From: a candidate division WS1 bacterium
GTDB lineage: Bacteria > Armatimonadota > Zipacnadia > Zipacnadales > UBA5352
Reading direction: 5' to 3'
Assembly (NCBI GenBank): GCA_003566775.1
Contig: PXBW01000127.1
Coordinates: 1-40,213 of the forward strand
DNA length: 40,213 nt
Notes under the pieces: model-generated
Seen by the model: only the letters and a program-made list of their open reading frames with translations
The model's database searches: none
Told to the model about the DNA's origin: nothing
In this document: positions 24,829 to 33,516 of the stretch, in pieces
Numbering within the stretch: position 1 is the stretch's first letter
Layout of the letters: the number at the start of each line of letters is the position of its first letter
Position numbers and translations under genes: made by a program

Positions 24829-27498
24829 TCAGTTGATCAGATCATCGGGCGCCCGTCCGCCCGCTGCCGGAACGCGTGCGGGTTCGACTACACCGCCCGC
24901 GGATTCATACTCCGCTAACAGTTCTGCACCCTCGCCTTCGGTCCAGTAGTCCTCGACCTTGAAGGCGCCCGGCCAGCCCTCAATGTCCGTGATCAGCTTC
25001 GGCGCCCGGAGCGACCCGTCGGCGTTGAGCAATGCGCTGCGCAGATAGCTCACGGGCCAGGCGATACGCGTGTCGATGGCGACAACCTCGTCCTCTGTGG
25101 CTCGGACCTGCTCGACCACTTCCGCGCTCCAGGTCAGCAGTACGGTCGCGCCCGCGGGCACGTCCGCCGGGCCGTAGTCGAAGGGCTCATCCGCGACCTC
25201 AAGCCTCTCATCCGTCGGCAAAGCCGGGACAGTGATCTCGAGCGTCTCTCCCGCCGCGAGTGTGCCACCCTCGCCGATATGAAGGGCGAGCGGCTCTTCG
25301 GCCTCCTCGCAGGTTATGCGCACCCTGAGGGCCTCGCCCGCGCGCTCGACCTGCAGCGTCAGGTTGGCATCGGCGACGCGGAGGTTCCGCACCGTCATCG
25401 CGTCGCTGCCATCGGGGAGATTCGGCGCGAAGCGCACCGCGCGATTCGGCGCATCAGGCTCGAAGCCGGTTAGGAACTGCAGGACCGCGCTGCCGTTGAT
25501 CCCGCCCTCCCACGGGCGCACTCGATGCCTGCCCCACGCGTCACGGGAGGGCATGTCATCCGGTCGGTTCATCTCCGAGAAGCCACCGGAGGCTTCCGCC
25601 GCGGTGAGCAGGCCCCGCAGGGCTTGCGATGCTTCCGGATGTCCGACCGAGGTCAGGCCCGAGAGCACCATCCCCGGCGTCATGCCGACGGTGTAGCCAC
25701 ATGTCGGCGTGAGATTGCTGGTGCCCGCCTCGGGGCGGTAGAGGTAGCGCAGGGCACTCGTTATGTTACGCCTCTGCTGCTCGTCAGGCTCCGCGTAGCC
25801 GATCCACGTCGGTCGCATGTTGATGTTCGCGAACGGGTAGCGGTAACGCTCATCTGAGACGTCGGACATCGCGGGCGCATAGTAACCGCGGTCTTCCTGC
25901 CAGTAGTTCTGCTCGGTCATCTCGCGCACCCATCGAGCGGCCTCGCGGTAAATCTCGATTTCCTCCTCAGGGCGACCGATGCGGCCGGCCATCTCGGCCA
26001 TCGCCTCCGCGGCCGCCACGTACTTGAAGCCCGAGTCCGCCGAGCACAGGGACATATGGACATAGTCCGCCACCGCCTCGGGTTCGACGCCGAACATTTG
26101 GTACCCCGGGAAGCGGTAGGTCTCGTCACCGTGGAAGAGCAGCCGCCCCCGGTCGTCTATCTCGTGGCCGTCGAAGGCGCGCCTTAGATAGTCCCAGCGC
26201 TCCTCGAGTTGCTCGGTCTCCCCCGTGTGCAGGTGGTACCAGTAGTTTTGCAGGATGAGGAAGCTGCCGCTCTCGGCTTTCTGTGTCGGGACCTCGGACC
26301 AGTCGATCTCCGGAACGTTGTCCGGATCGACGTCGAGGATCAGTTCGATATTGTTGAAGATCTCCTGTTTCTGCGCGCAGCCCGCGTAATGATATGACAG
26401 GTCGCGATTCACCGAATCGAAGTCTCCGGAATCGAGGAGGAACATGATCGGACCGTTCGAGTCGCGGATCCAGCGGTATGAGTACTTGTGCATGGGCGAG
26501 TATCCGCCCGCATCTGCCTGCTGGACGCGACAGATATACTTCTGGATGGCCATGAACTGGTCGATCTTTTCGCCCGCTCCCTCGACTATAAGGGTGCGCT
26601 CATGCCAGTCCCTCCACCATGCATGTGTGTCCTCGAAGAGTTGCCAGCCACGCTCCTCCACGGCGGCAACCGTCTCCGCGGCTCCCTCGGCTCCCGCGCC
26701 GATGGCGATATAGCCGATCTTGCCCACCGACTCCTGTGGATCGACGGGTCCGAGGGAGCAGATTACTGCCTCGTTATCGGATTCCATCGCCATACGAGGA
26801 ATCGGCCGAACCCGATCTGACATCTCATCGGGCAGATCCGGCAGCACCCAGCGATTCACAACGGATGTGCGCGCGCCGGCGAATCCGGCACGCACGAACA
26901 CTTCGTCACGGCTGAACTTGAGATCACCCTCCGGATGCTCCAGGGTCGGCAGCGATGACTGCATACCGAGCGAGACATCGACCGGGGCATCTCCGGCGTT
27001 GGTCACCATGAACATAGTGGTTACCGCCGTAAGGTCCCGCGGCACGGTCTGCAGCAGGTCCACCGTGATGGTATCGCCCTCCCAGCGGGAGTGAACGAGG
27101 CCGCCGGGGGCGATCCAACGGACCCACTGCCGTTGGATCGTCACGGGCTCATTGTCCACCAGAACCGCGGGCACCCAGGCGCCGAGCATTCCGCCCACTC
27201 GCTGGTAGTGAGGTCCGAAGATGTCCTCGACGGTGCCGAAGGGCACGGACAGGCTTGCTATTCCGAAGACGTGGCCGTTCCCGATGGGGTATGCGCCGAG
27301 ATCGGAGTAAGTGGGTATCTCCTGCGCGAGGTCGATATCTGTCCGCCAGGCCTCGAAGCCCTCGATGGTCCATCCCTCCGCAAATATCTCGTCGTAAGAG
27401 AACGTGAGCACCTCGCGGTTCTGAGGCCCTCCGCAACCGGCAAGGTAGATTGCTGCAACAAGTATGGCGAGGATCGCGACGGTCCTGTTCGTGGTCAT
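24829..27498 (-). CDS. lipoprotein, six-hairpin (alpha/alpha barrel) glycosidase-like
   Basis: An 889-residue lipoprotein precursor. ATG 27498, with GAGG 6 nt before it, gives a lipoprotein signal peptide with lipobox YLAGC, so the mature protein is anchored by a lipid at the cell surface or in the periplasm. An N-terminal beta-sandwich (~40-290) is followed by an (alpha/alpha)6-type region (~300-680) with HKYSYRWIRDSNGPIMFLLD and EIFNNIELILDVDPDN. SGGFSEMNRPDD and WEGGINGSAVLQFL come later, then a beta domain. This layout fits glucoamylase/GH65/GH95/GH100-like enzymes, but I cannot assign a family. RDSNG and the Glu in QKAESGSFLILQN are candidate active-site residues. It is convergent with the sulfatase and lies downstream of the tRNA gene. 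Confidence 0.75.
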   Translation of the reverse strand: MTTNRTVAILAILVAAIYLAGCGGPQNREVLTFSYDEIFAEGWTIEGFEAWRTDIDLAQEIPTYSDLGAYPIGNGHVFGIASLSVPFGTVEDIFGPHYQRVGGMLGAWVPAVLVDNEPVTIQRQWVRWIAPGGLVHSRWEGDTITVDLLQTVPRDLTAVTTMFMVTNAGDAPVDVSLGMQSSLPTLEHPEGDLKFSRDEVFVRAGFAGARTSVVNRWVLPDLPDEMSDRVRPIPRMAMESDNEAVICSLGPVDPQESVGKIGYIAIGAGAEGAAETVAAVEERGWQLFEDTHAWWRDWHERTLIVEGAGEKIDQFMAIQKYICRVQQADAGGYSPMHKYSYRWIRDSNGPIMFLLDSGDFDSVNRDLSYHYAGCAQKQEIFNNIELILDVDPDNVPEIDWSEVPTQKAESGSFLILQNYWYHLHTGETEQLEERWDYLRRAFDGHEIDDRGRLLFHGDETYRFPGYQMFGVEPEAVADYVHMSLCSADSGFKYVAAAEAMAEMAGRIGRPEEEIEIYREAARWVREMTEQNYWQEDRGYYAPAMSDVSDERYRYPFANINMRPTWIGYAEPDEQQRRNITSALRYLYRPEAGTSNLTPTCGYTVGMTPGMVLSGLTSVGHPEASQALRGLLTAAEASGGFSEMNRPDDMPSRDAWGRHRVRPWEGGINGSAVLQFLTGFEPDAPNRAVRFAPNLPDGSDAMTVRNLRVADANLTLQVERAGEALRVRITCEEAEEPLALHIGEGGTLAAGETLEITVPALPTDERLEVADEPFDYGPADVPAGATVLLTWSAEVVEQVRATEDEVVAIDTRIAWPVSYLRSALLNADGSLRAPKLITDIEGWPGAFKVEDYWTEGEGAELLAEYESAGGVVEPARVPAAGGRAPDDLIN

Positions 27499-27627
27499 CT
27501 GATACCTCAATGATTCGGCGCACCCAGGCGTCCCCCTCTATGCCAGACACACCGTAGAGAAGCCAGCGCTTCAGGCATCTCCGGTGGGCAAAGGGGACTG
27601 CGCCCTGCGCGTGGAATTGCACTTCGC

Positions 27628-27722
27628 TGGAGGCGGGTGTGCGAGTCGAACGCACCCGGGGCCAATTCGCCGGCCCCGCCGCAGATTTGCACTCCGCGGG
27701 GGACACCGGTCCCGTCCCCGCC
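27628..27722 (-). tRNA. tRNA-Cys(GCA) with long variable arm and Sec-tRNA-like D arm
   Basis: This is a 95-nt tRNA gene read on the minus strand. Acceptor: GGCGGGG (27722-27716) with ACCCGCC (27638-27632), six pairs plus a G7-A66 mismatch. Then U73 (27631) and an encoded CCA (27630-27628). D arm: GGGAC, 4-nt loop CGGT, GTCCC. Anticodon arm: GCGGA, loop GTGCAAA, TCTGC, giving anticodon GCA at 27690-27688. The variable region is 25 nt with a six-pair stem GGGGCC/GGCCCC, eight pairs if two G-U pairs are counted. T arm: GTGCG, loop TTCGACT, CGCAC. GCA and U73 are the main cysteine identity elements. The long variable arm and tight CGGT D loop are features of selenocysteine tRNA. Positions 8 and 9 are A and C, not the usual U8. 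GGA just upstream of position 1 could lengthen the acceptor helix to nine pairs. Confidence 0.75.
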
Positions 27723-27806
27723 TCCATGTAATGCAACGGTTTGTGCCGATGCGGTGTTCCCTTTCGGCCGAATCGATCATTCGCCCATCATGGGAGGTCG
27801 CCGCTT

Positions 27807-29753
27807 ATGCTCAACACACCACCGACCGAGGAAATCGTCGGATCGATAGAACTATCGCCGCCCGGACCCTTCGTGGCCGGCAGTCGACACACCCTCAAAC
27901 TCACGTACACCGCCGGTCCGTCGGGTATCGAGGTCGGCGGAGGGCTCCGCGTGCTCCCACCGCATCGGGGGCACACTTACTGGGAACTCGGCAAGGTAAC
28001 CGCGGAGTGCTCGCGCGAGGGCGCCGTCGCGGAGATCGAGACCTTCAACGATCACCCCTACACCTTCCATCATTCCAATCCTCCGCTTGTGCGCGTCACG
28101 GTCTGGGGGCAGCCACTGCGGGAGGGAGATACCATCACGATCACTCTCGGCGAGCACGGGGGATACTCCTCAGGGTACTTCCGCCTCGCGCGCGTCGCAA
28201 AGCATGCGTACGATGAGGATCGGTTTACGGTCCATGTCGATGTGCTGGGCAACGGCCGCAGGCCGCGGGAGTTCGATCGCCCCGACGCCTTCGTGGAACT
28301 GCCCGATACACCCGAGGTGACGATCATCGCCGAGGAACCCGCGAATGTACATGTAGTCGCGAAGCCCCCCGGAAAGGCGGGCGAGGAGGAGTTTGAGACG
28401 ATCGTCTCAGTGCGCGATCAGTTCGGCAACCTCGCAGACTACGCGGGGCGACTCTCCGTGCAGTCAACCGACCCCTCCGCGACTCTACCCGACGCCGTGA
28501 GCATCAACGAGGGCGTCGGGATGTATGAGATACACGCCGGCGGTTCGCTGGAGGGGGCCGCTCGGATCGACGGATGCAGTGTCTCCGCGCAATGTGCGCG
28601 CATCACCGTCTACGATCCGCGGAACGAACTGATCGGTACCAGCAACTGTGTCGCCCCCGGCTTCGCAGGCGAGGAATTGAACGTGTACTTCGGCGACATG
28701 CACGTGATGACCGGCAAAGGTACCGGCAGGGGCATGATGCTCGCAGACACCGACTATGCCTATCGCTGGGCGCGAGACGTCGAGGGCCTCGACTTCTCGG
28801 TGGTGACCAACGGAGGCTCCGGTGAGAAGTGGCATGAGGATCTCGCCCTCGATGACGAGTTCAACGAACCGGGACGCTTCGTCACGATCCCCGCACTCGA
28901 ACGTGGCTGGCTGAGGGGGCACAAGAACGTCTACTATCGAAGCTCCGATGCCGTCCCGCCCATGCCGAATCTTGAGATCGAGGAGATGTTCGAGTGGCTG
29001 GCGGGCATCGATGTGCCCGCGCTGGCAATCGCGCATCATCCCAACGTTCACTCAGAGACCAGCCGGTATTACGCCTGGGGCCCGCAGGACTTTTCGACAT
29101 GCGACGAGCGTTTCGAGCGCCTCGTGGAGATCTGCCAGTGTCGCGGCTCGATGGAGCGTGACCAGATTGGCGGCGAGGTCTCTCTCGGAGGCCACGGCTC
29201 CTCAGTGCAGGATGCGCTGGCGCTCGGGCTGCGGCTCGGCTTCGCAGGAGGCACCGATAACCACCGCGCACAGCCGGGGAGCAAGCTCTCGAACCTCGGG
29301 GGCCTCGTGGCGGAGGAGATCGTCAACGGCGGTTACACCGCGGTCTTCGCGCCGGAACTGACACGCGAGGCGCTCTTCGACGCACTGTGGGACCGTCGCT
29401 GCTACGCCACCACAAGCCGCCGCATCCTTCTCGACGTGGTGTTGGGCGAACACCCAATGGGCAGCGACCTTTCCGCCGATGAAGCCGGGGCTTTCGCCCA
29501 CGAGCGTATCCTGACAGTCCACGCGATCGGTCACCGGAACATTGACCGCATTGAAGTTGTGCGCAATAATGAGACGGTAGAGTCGGTGGAGATCGACGCC
29601 GAGCAGGAGACTCTGACGTATATCGACCGCACGCCGCTTGCCGAAGTCCCCGCGGTATCGGATCAGGCGCCGGATGTGGTGTTCTACTACGTGCGCGTCA
29701 TCGAGAGCGATGGTAACCTCGCGTGGTCGAGTCCGATCTGGCTGGCAAGGTAG
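27807..29753 (+). CDS. DUF3604-like (PHP-related) protein with altered metal site
   Basis: A 648-residue protein without a signal peptide, starting at ATG 27807 with GGGAGG 9 nt upstream. The N-terminal half (~1-290) is made of beta-sandwich modules (e.g. GSRHTLKLTYTAGPSGIEVG). From about residue 300 it follows the DUF3604 pattern: VYFGDMHVMTGKGTGR, YRWARDVEGLDFSVVTNGG, AIAHHPNVHSE, then GLRLGFAGGTDNHRAQPG. DUF3604 proteins usually read GDLHxH and TDH at the first two positions. Here they are GDMHVM and TNG, so some expected metal ligands are missing while GGTDNH is kept. The tail ends in a small beta domain. The substrate is unknown. It diverges from the tRNA gene. Confidence 0.75.
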   Translation: MLNTPPTEEIVGSIELSPPGPFVAGSRHTLKLTYTAGPSGIEVGGGLRVLPPHRGHTYWELGKVTAECSREGAVAEIETFNDHPYTFHHSNPPLVRVTVWGQPLREGDTITITLGEHGGYSSGYFRLARVAKHAYDEDRFTVHVDVLGNGRRPREFDRPDAFVELPDTPEVTIIAEEPANVHVVAKPPGKAGEEEFETIVSVRDQFGNLADYAGRLSVQSTDPSATLPDAVSINEGVGMYEIHAGGSLEGAARIDGCSVSAQCARITVYDPRNELIGTSNCVAPGFAGEELNVYFGDMHVMTGKGTGRGMMLADTDYAYRWARDVEGLDFSVVTNGGSGEKWHEDLALDDEFNEPGRFVTIPALERGWLRGHKNVYYRSSDAVPPMPNLEIEEMFEWLAGIDVPALAIAHHPNVHSETSRYYAWGPQDFSTCDERFERLVEICQCRGSMERDQIGGEVSLGGHGSSVQDALALGLRLGFAGGTDNHRAQPGSKLSNLGGLVAEEIVNGGYTAVFAPELTREALFDALWDRRCYATTSRRILLDVVLGEHPMGSDLSADEAGAFAHERILTVHAIGHRNIDRIEVVRNNETVESVEIDAEQETLTYIDRTPLAEVPAVSDQAPDVVFYYVRVIESDGNLAWSSPIWLAR

Positions 29754-29789
29754 TACGGGGCAGGGTCATTCGAAGCAGTTTGGCGTAAT

Positions 29790-30125
29790 CCACGCCCACC
29801 ACAACGACGCGACATCGCGCGAGGCGGTATGGCGCGGCGAACCCGGTCTCGGCGAAACTCGGCGAGCCGTGGGAGGTGCGCTACCTCTTCTACTTCAAGG
29901 GCGTACAGGACCGGCAGCCCTACGTGGCGCTGGATGTGCGAAGGTGGGCGCATGCGTGACCGTCGACGCAGGCGACACAGCGCACTCAGCTCACGCTGTG
30001 GAACACCACGGTGGAGGAGCTTGAGGCAGGCGGCGCGACTACGCAACTCCGACGAACCGTTCACCAACACCTTCTGGTTCGAAGAGCGCATGAGCCTGGA
30101 CTATTTGCTGCGATTGAAGGGCTGA
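29790..30125 (+). pseudogene. frameshifted gene remnant
   Basis: Three protein-like stretches run in order but not in one open frame. AKLGEPWEVRYLFYFKGVQD (~29852-29911) is followed by an in-frame TGA at 29957. The same frame then gives TQLTLWNTTVEELEAGGATT (~29984-30043). A frame change leads to SDEPFTNTFWFEERMSLDYL (~30048-30107), ending at TGA 30123. The order and composition suggest the C-terminal part of a decayed enzyme gene, possibly a glycosidase or heparinase-type beta domain; the family is not recognised. No in-frame start or ribosome site is seen. The rest of 29754-30232 holds nothing else recognisable. Confidence 0.5.
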
Positions 30126-30232
30126 GGCGAGACGGAGGGGCCGAAGCCAGTGAAAGCGCAGGTTATCTCATCCAGCGTTTCGGTGAGGGGGTATAGTGTT
30201 CCCAAATCGGTACCCAGCGTACGCAGCAGTCA

Positions 30233-30604
30233 TCAATCGCGCTGGAGAGGCAACCTGGTAAGCCGGATGCGGTCACGCTCAACCACGGTGATCGCGGAGC
30301 GCAGCATTGAGACGTAGTCGGAGTCAAGCAGCCGTTCGATCAGCCTGCTTGCATCGGCCTCTGAGTAGGTGCCACCCCGGAACAGGATTACCCCAGGGCC
30401 ATCGGCCCCGCTTAGCGCCAGCAGTTGCGGGAAGTCAAGATCGGCGGTGACGATGATGCGATCCTCTTCTCGCGCTATGTGCAGGATCTGAACGTCAGGA
30501 GCGTGCGCAAGGCCAAGGTCGGAGGCGTGCACCGCATCATGGTCGAGACCGGTGAGGAACCCGGCCATTCGCGGCGAAAGCGGCATGTCAACCAGGAATC
30601 GCAT
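30233..30604 (-). CDS. DUF5615 family PIN-like protein (putative toxin)
   Basis: A 123-residue protein starting RFLVDMPLSPRMAGFL, with the acidic pattern of Mut7-C/PIN-like nucleases: early Asp in LVDMPLS, VHASDLGLAHAPDVQIL, then IIVTADLDFPQLLAL. DUF5615 proteins are usually encoded directly after DUF433 proteins and are thought to be the toxin or RNase partner of a type II-like toxin-antitoxin module. Here the ATG (30604) overlaps the TGA of the DUF433 gene in a TGATG junction, so the pair is translationally coupled. No further partner is present. Confidence 0.88.
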   Translation of the reverse strand: MRFLVDMPLSPRMAGFLTGLDHDAVHASDLGLAHAPDVQILHIAREEDRIIVTADLDFPQLLALSGADGPGVILFRGGTYSEADASRLIERLLDSDYVSMLRSAITVVERDRIRLTRLPLQRD

Positions 30605-30831
30605 CACGGCAGCGCAGCGGCCTCGGCCCCGGCGAGTGTGGCCGCGTACTCGAGGGCCTGTGTAATATCTTCGCGCTCGAGATAAGGATATGCTTCAAGG
30701 ATGCTTTCGGGTGTCTCACCGGCCGCCAGCAATCCGAGGAGGCGGGAGACGGGGAAACGCAACCCGCGAATGCAGGGCCTCCCGCCACACAGCTCCGGCG
30801 CGATCGTAATCCTGTCAAATGACACTCGCAT
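30604..30831 (-). CDS. DUF433 family protein (putative antitoxin)
   Basis: A 75-residue protein with the DUF433 signature: RITIAPELCGGRPCIRGLRF followed by a helical part (LLAAGETPESILEAYPYLER, EDITQALEYAATLAG). DUF433 proteins contain a winged-helix-like DNA-binding fold and are regarded as antitoxins of DUF5615 PIN-like partners. ATG 30831 has GAGG 5 nt upstream; GTG codons at 30837 and 30834 are alternative starts. Autoregulation of the pair is expected from the family but not shown here. Confidence 0.88.
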   Translation of the reverse strand: MRVSFDRITIAPELCGGRPCIRGLRFPVSRLLGLLAAGETPESILEAYPYLEREDITQALEYAATLAGAEAAALP

Positions 30832-30909
30832 CACCACCTCGTCCGCCGTGATCGTTGCGTGTACTCTATCACACCCGAAGGTGCCGCGGCAATCCCCGTC
30901 GCCCCGCGC

Positions 30910-32265
30910 TCACTCGTCGTCGTAGGTCGGCGGCTCCCAGTATTCCTCGTTGAGGACGCGCTTGAGGCGCGCGCCGTCCACCTCGCGCGGCAGCACACCC
31001 TCCTCGATCGCCCATGCCGCCGCAGTCCCCGCCACCTCGCCGAGATAGACGCAGGTGGGGATCACGCGCAGCGATCCCTGTGCAGGGTGATCGCAGGAGA
31101 TGCACCGGCCCGCCACCAGCAACCCGTCGATCTCGCGCGGGACCTGGCAGCGGTACGGGATCTCGTACCAGTCGCCGGGCTTCGGGCGGTTCTTCTGCAC
31201 GAACTCCAGCGAATATGGCGTCGAGAGGCCCGGCGCGGGATCGTGCAGGTCGAGCCAGAACCACGCGGGAACCGCGCCGTCCTCGAACTTGCTGCCCGCC
31301 AGCACATCCTCGCCGGTGACCGTGTAAAGCCCCTCGATGCGCCGCGACTCGCGCGTGCCCAGCACGGTGTCGATCAGACCGATCACGCAGTCCTCGTAGC
31401 CGGGCACTCTGCGGCGCAGCATCCGCACGATGTCCAGCGCCGCCCGGTGGCACTGCATCAGCACCTCGGAGGTCTGCCGCGGATCGGTCGGATCAACGTG
31501 CTGCAGTTCCCAGCGCATGACGATGCGGTTGTGCTCCTCGCTCCAGGGGAATGCCTCCGGATCGATGCCGAAGAGGGCGTCCGGAGGTCTCACCTCACCC
31601 GCCGCCACGGCCTCGCGGCAGATCCGCTCGAACTCGGCCTCATCAGGCCCTTCGGCCTTGAAGCGCTCACTCTCCACGCCGCCTATGCGCGAGTGGAAGT
31701 TACAGTGCTGGATGCGTCCGTCGTCGGGCGCGCCCACCACGAAAGCCGCGCACGCCTGTGCCGCGACGTCGGCGTCGGCGGTGCAGTCGATGATGACCTT
31801 CCCCCGGGCCAGCGTGCGGCCTGCCTTGTTGGCGAGGAAGACGCCGCGTAAGGTGCTGTCTTCGACCCGGGCGCCCTCGGCGATCGTGGCGAAGCGCACC
31901 TCGACGCCCGCCTCATCGACCATCTCTGCCGCGACGGCCTTGAACATCTGCGGGCGGTAGCTGGTGCGGCCGGGCGGGTAGTAACGCTCGCGGTTGTCGC
32001 GATACCACGCGGAGCCGAGGTCCATGAGTCGGCCCATCAGTTCATCGTAGATCGAACCACCGGGCGTGTCACACATGGTCCCGAGGTTCGTTGCGAGTCC
32101 GCCGAGGTGCTGCTGCGCCTCGACCAGCAGCGTGCGGGCGCCGAGACGGCCGGCCGCGATGGCCGCTCCGATCCCGGCGGGGCCGCCCCCGCAGACTACG
32201 ACATCCCAGCGGCCTGCAACCGGCACTTGCTCCTTTACCTCGATGGACGCGCTGCTATCATTCAT
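30910..32265 (-). CDS. FAD-dependent oxidoreductase
   Basis: A 451-residue flavoprotein. The dinucleotide-binding motif is WDVVVCGGGPAGIGAAIAAG at residues ~19-38, followed by LLVEAQQHLGGLATN and a second FAD segment (ARGKVIIDCTADADVAAQAC). Near the C-terminus, GLLVAGRCISCDHPAQGSLR and CVYLGEVAGTAAAWAIEEGV complete the FAD site. The family is abundant in Planctomycetota- and Armatimonadota-like genomes, often as secreted or cytosolic enzymes for sugar acids; the substrate is unknown. No signal peptide is visible. ATG 32265 has GGAAGGA 9 nt before it. It lies 65 bp downstream of purN on the same strand and may be co-transcribed with it. Confidence 0.9.
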   Translation of the reverse strand: MNDSSASIEVKEQVPVAGRWDVVVCGGGPAGIGAAIAAGRLGARTLLVEAQQHLGGLATNLGTMCDTPGGSIYDELMGRLMDLGSAWYRDNRERYYPPGRTSYRPQMFKAVAAEMVDEAGVEVRFATIAEGARVEDSTLRGVFLANKAGRTLARGKVIIDCTADADVAAQACAAFVVGAPDDGRIQHCNFHSRIGGVESERFKAEGPDEAEFERICREAVAAGEVRPPDALFGIDPEAFPWSEEHNRIVMRWELQHVDPTDPRQTSEVLMQCHRAALDIVRMLRRRVPGYEDCVIGLIDTVLGTRESRRIEGLYTVTGEDVLAGSKFEDGAVPAWFWLDLHDPAPGLSTPYSLEFVQKNRPKPGDWYEIPYRCQVPREIDGLLVAGRCISCDHPAQGSLRVIPTCVYLGEVAGTAAAWAIEEGVLPREVDGARLKRVLNEEYWEPPTYDDE

Positions 32266-32330
32266 GGCGAATCGTCCTTCCGTTCCGAACTGTTGGCATC
32301 ATCTGGAAGATCACTCGCACGCCATCTGCA

Positions 32331-33017
32331 TCACGCGAACTCCAGGGGAGGGCTGATGATCGCGGCACTATCCCGGCTCCCGTAGCTCCCACGGGAGGGT
32401 GGATCGAGTATCACCCTGCGATCGTCTATGCGGAGTCTCTCCTCCGCGAACCACTGAATCGCCTGCGGGTAGATCCGATGCTCCTGTTCGAGGATGCGCG
32501 CGGCCAGCGTCTCCTCAGTGTCGTCGGGGGTGACCGGTACCGCCGCCTGGATGATGATCGGGCCGCGGTCGAACTCCTCATCCGCGAAGTGAACCGTCGC
32601 TCCTGAGATGCGAACACCGTAATCTACTGCATCGCGCTGGCCGTGGGCGCCCTTGAATGAGGGCAGGATCGCCGGGTGTATGTTGAGCACTGCGTCAGGG
32701 AAGCCGTCAAGCACGGCGGTGCCGATTCGCCGCATGTAACCCGCGAGGCAGACGAGATCGACGTCATGCTCGCGCAGTATCTCGACGTGGCGTCTGTCCG
32801 CCGCGAAGAATTCGTCCGAGAGGTCCTTTCCCACACGCACCACATGGGAGGGTATGCCGTGGCGGGCGGCCCTCTCGCGGGCTCCGGCGTCCTCACGATC
32901 GGAGATCAGCACCGCCACACGGGCGTCTATCGTGCCCGTCTCGCAGTTGTCGATGATCGACTGGAAGTTCGTGCCTCCGCCAGAGGCGAAGACTCCGAGG
33001 TTAAGGTTCGGCTGCAT
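32331..33017 (-). CDS. purN: phosphoribosylglycinamide formyltransferase
   Basis: A 228-residue enzyme that formylates GAR with 10-formyltetrahydrofolate in purine synthesis. Substrate loop: GVFASGGGTNFQSIIDN. Folate and catalytic parts: VDLVCLAGYMRRIG, the catalytic NIHPAILPSF with PSFKGAHGQRDAVDYG, and the Asp region ATVHFADEEFDRGPI. All catalytic residues (Asn, His, Asp) are present. About 15 residues after ERLRIDDRRVIL form a slightly long tail. ATG 33017 lies 9 nt after GGGAG, while ATG 33026 abuts it, so 33017 is chosen. Other purine genes are absent from the window. Confidence 0.95.
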   Translation of the reverse strand: MQPNLNLGVFASGGGTNFQSIIDNCETGTIDARVAVLISDREDAGARERAARHGIPSHVVRVGKDLSDEFFAADRRHVEILREHDVDLVCLAGYMRRIGTAVLDGFPDAVLNIHPAILPSFKGAHGQRDAVDYGVRISGATVHFADEEFDRGPIIIQAAVPVTPDDTEETLAARILEQEHRIYPQAIQWFAEERLRIDDRRVILDPPSRGSYGSRDSAAIISPPLEFA

Positions 33018-33516
33018 GTGTTTCATCTCCCGTCCTGGTGGGCGCGCAATACTCAGAGCAATGCGCGCGGGGTTTCCGGGCAGGCGGCAGTCTTCATGGG
33101 CACAGTCGTGATGGCCGACGGCCTGCGCGGGTCATATTCGCAGTCTGAAGGTGGGAGTCCTTTGCCGCAGGGGCCGACTTCCCCCACTTCTCAGGATTTC
33201 GGTCGCGTCGGCGGTCCGTCTCCGGTTACGTGAACAGCAGGAGCATCGAGATCGAGTCGCGCGCACCTTCCGGCAAAGGCGAGGCGCCGACTCGGTCAGT
33301 TTACGAAAGCCGAAGCATGGATACCTGGCGCGTCTTTCAATCGCAGCGCCGGAATGCCTGGACGCGATTTATCGCGGCGCGCTGTGATCCGGCGGCAGCC
33401 CACAGAAGTCCGGCGACTCCTTACGGTGACGTATGCGCGCTGTGATTGCCTCGTGCGCCCTCATCAGCTATCATTCGGGGCGCGAGCGAGAGCTGCAGTC
33501 TTCTGGAGGATCAGCG
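33018..33516. other. 499-bp divergent intergenic region
   Basis: This lies between purN (leftward) and the Gfo/Idh/MocA gene (rightward). No protein gene is credible on either strand. GCGCGCA (33040-33046) and TGCGCGC (33062-33068) form a perfect 7-bp hairpin in the purN leader. A longer imperfect hairpin lies around 33149-33198 (GTGGGAGTC facing GACT and CCCAC). No known riboswitch consensus was recognised. Confidence 0.4.

Noticed and set aside
27628-27725. Standard selenocysteine tRNA (anticodon UCA)
   Set aside because: The anticodon loop is GTGCAAA, giving GCA. The discriminator in the best fold is U rather than G, and an 8+5 bp acceptor/T helix does not fit.
33149-33198. ZTP or other purine riboswitch in the purN leader
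   Set aside because: A hairpin is present but none of the conserved ZTP, guanine or PRPP motifs could be found.
33230-33445. 71-codon frame before the Gfo/Idh/MocA gene
   Set aside because: Composition is typical of chance frames in G+C-rich DNA and there is no ribosome site or recognisable motif.
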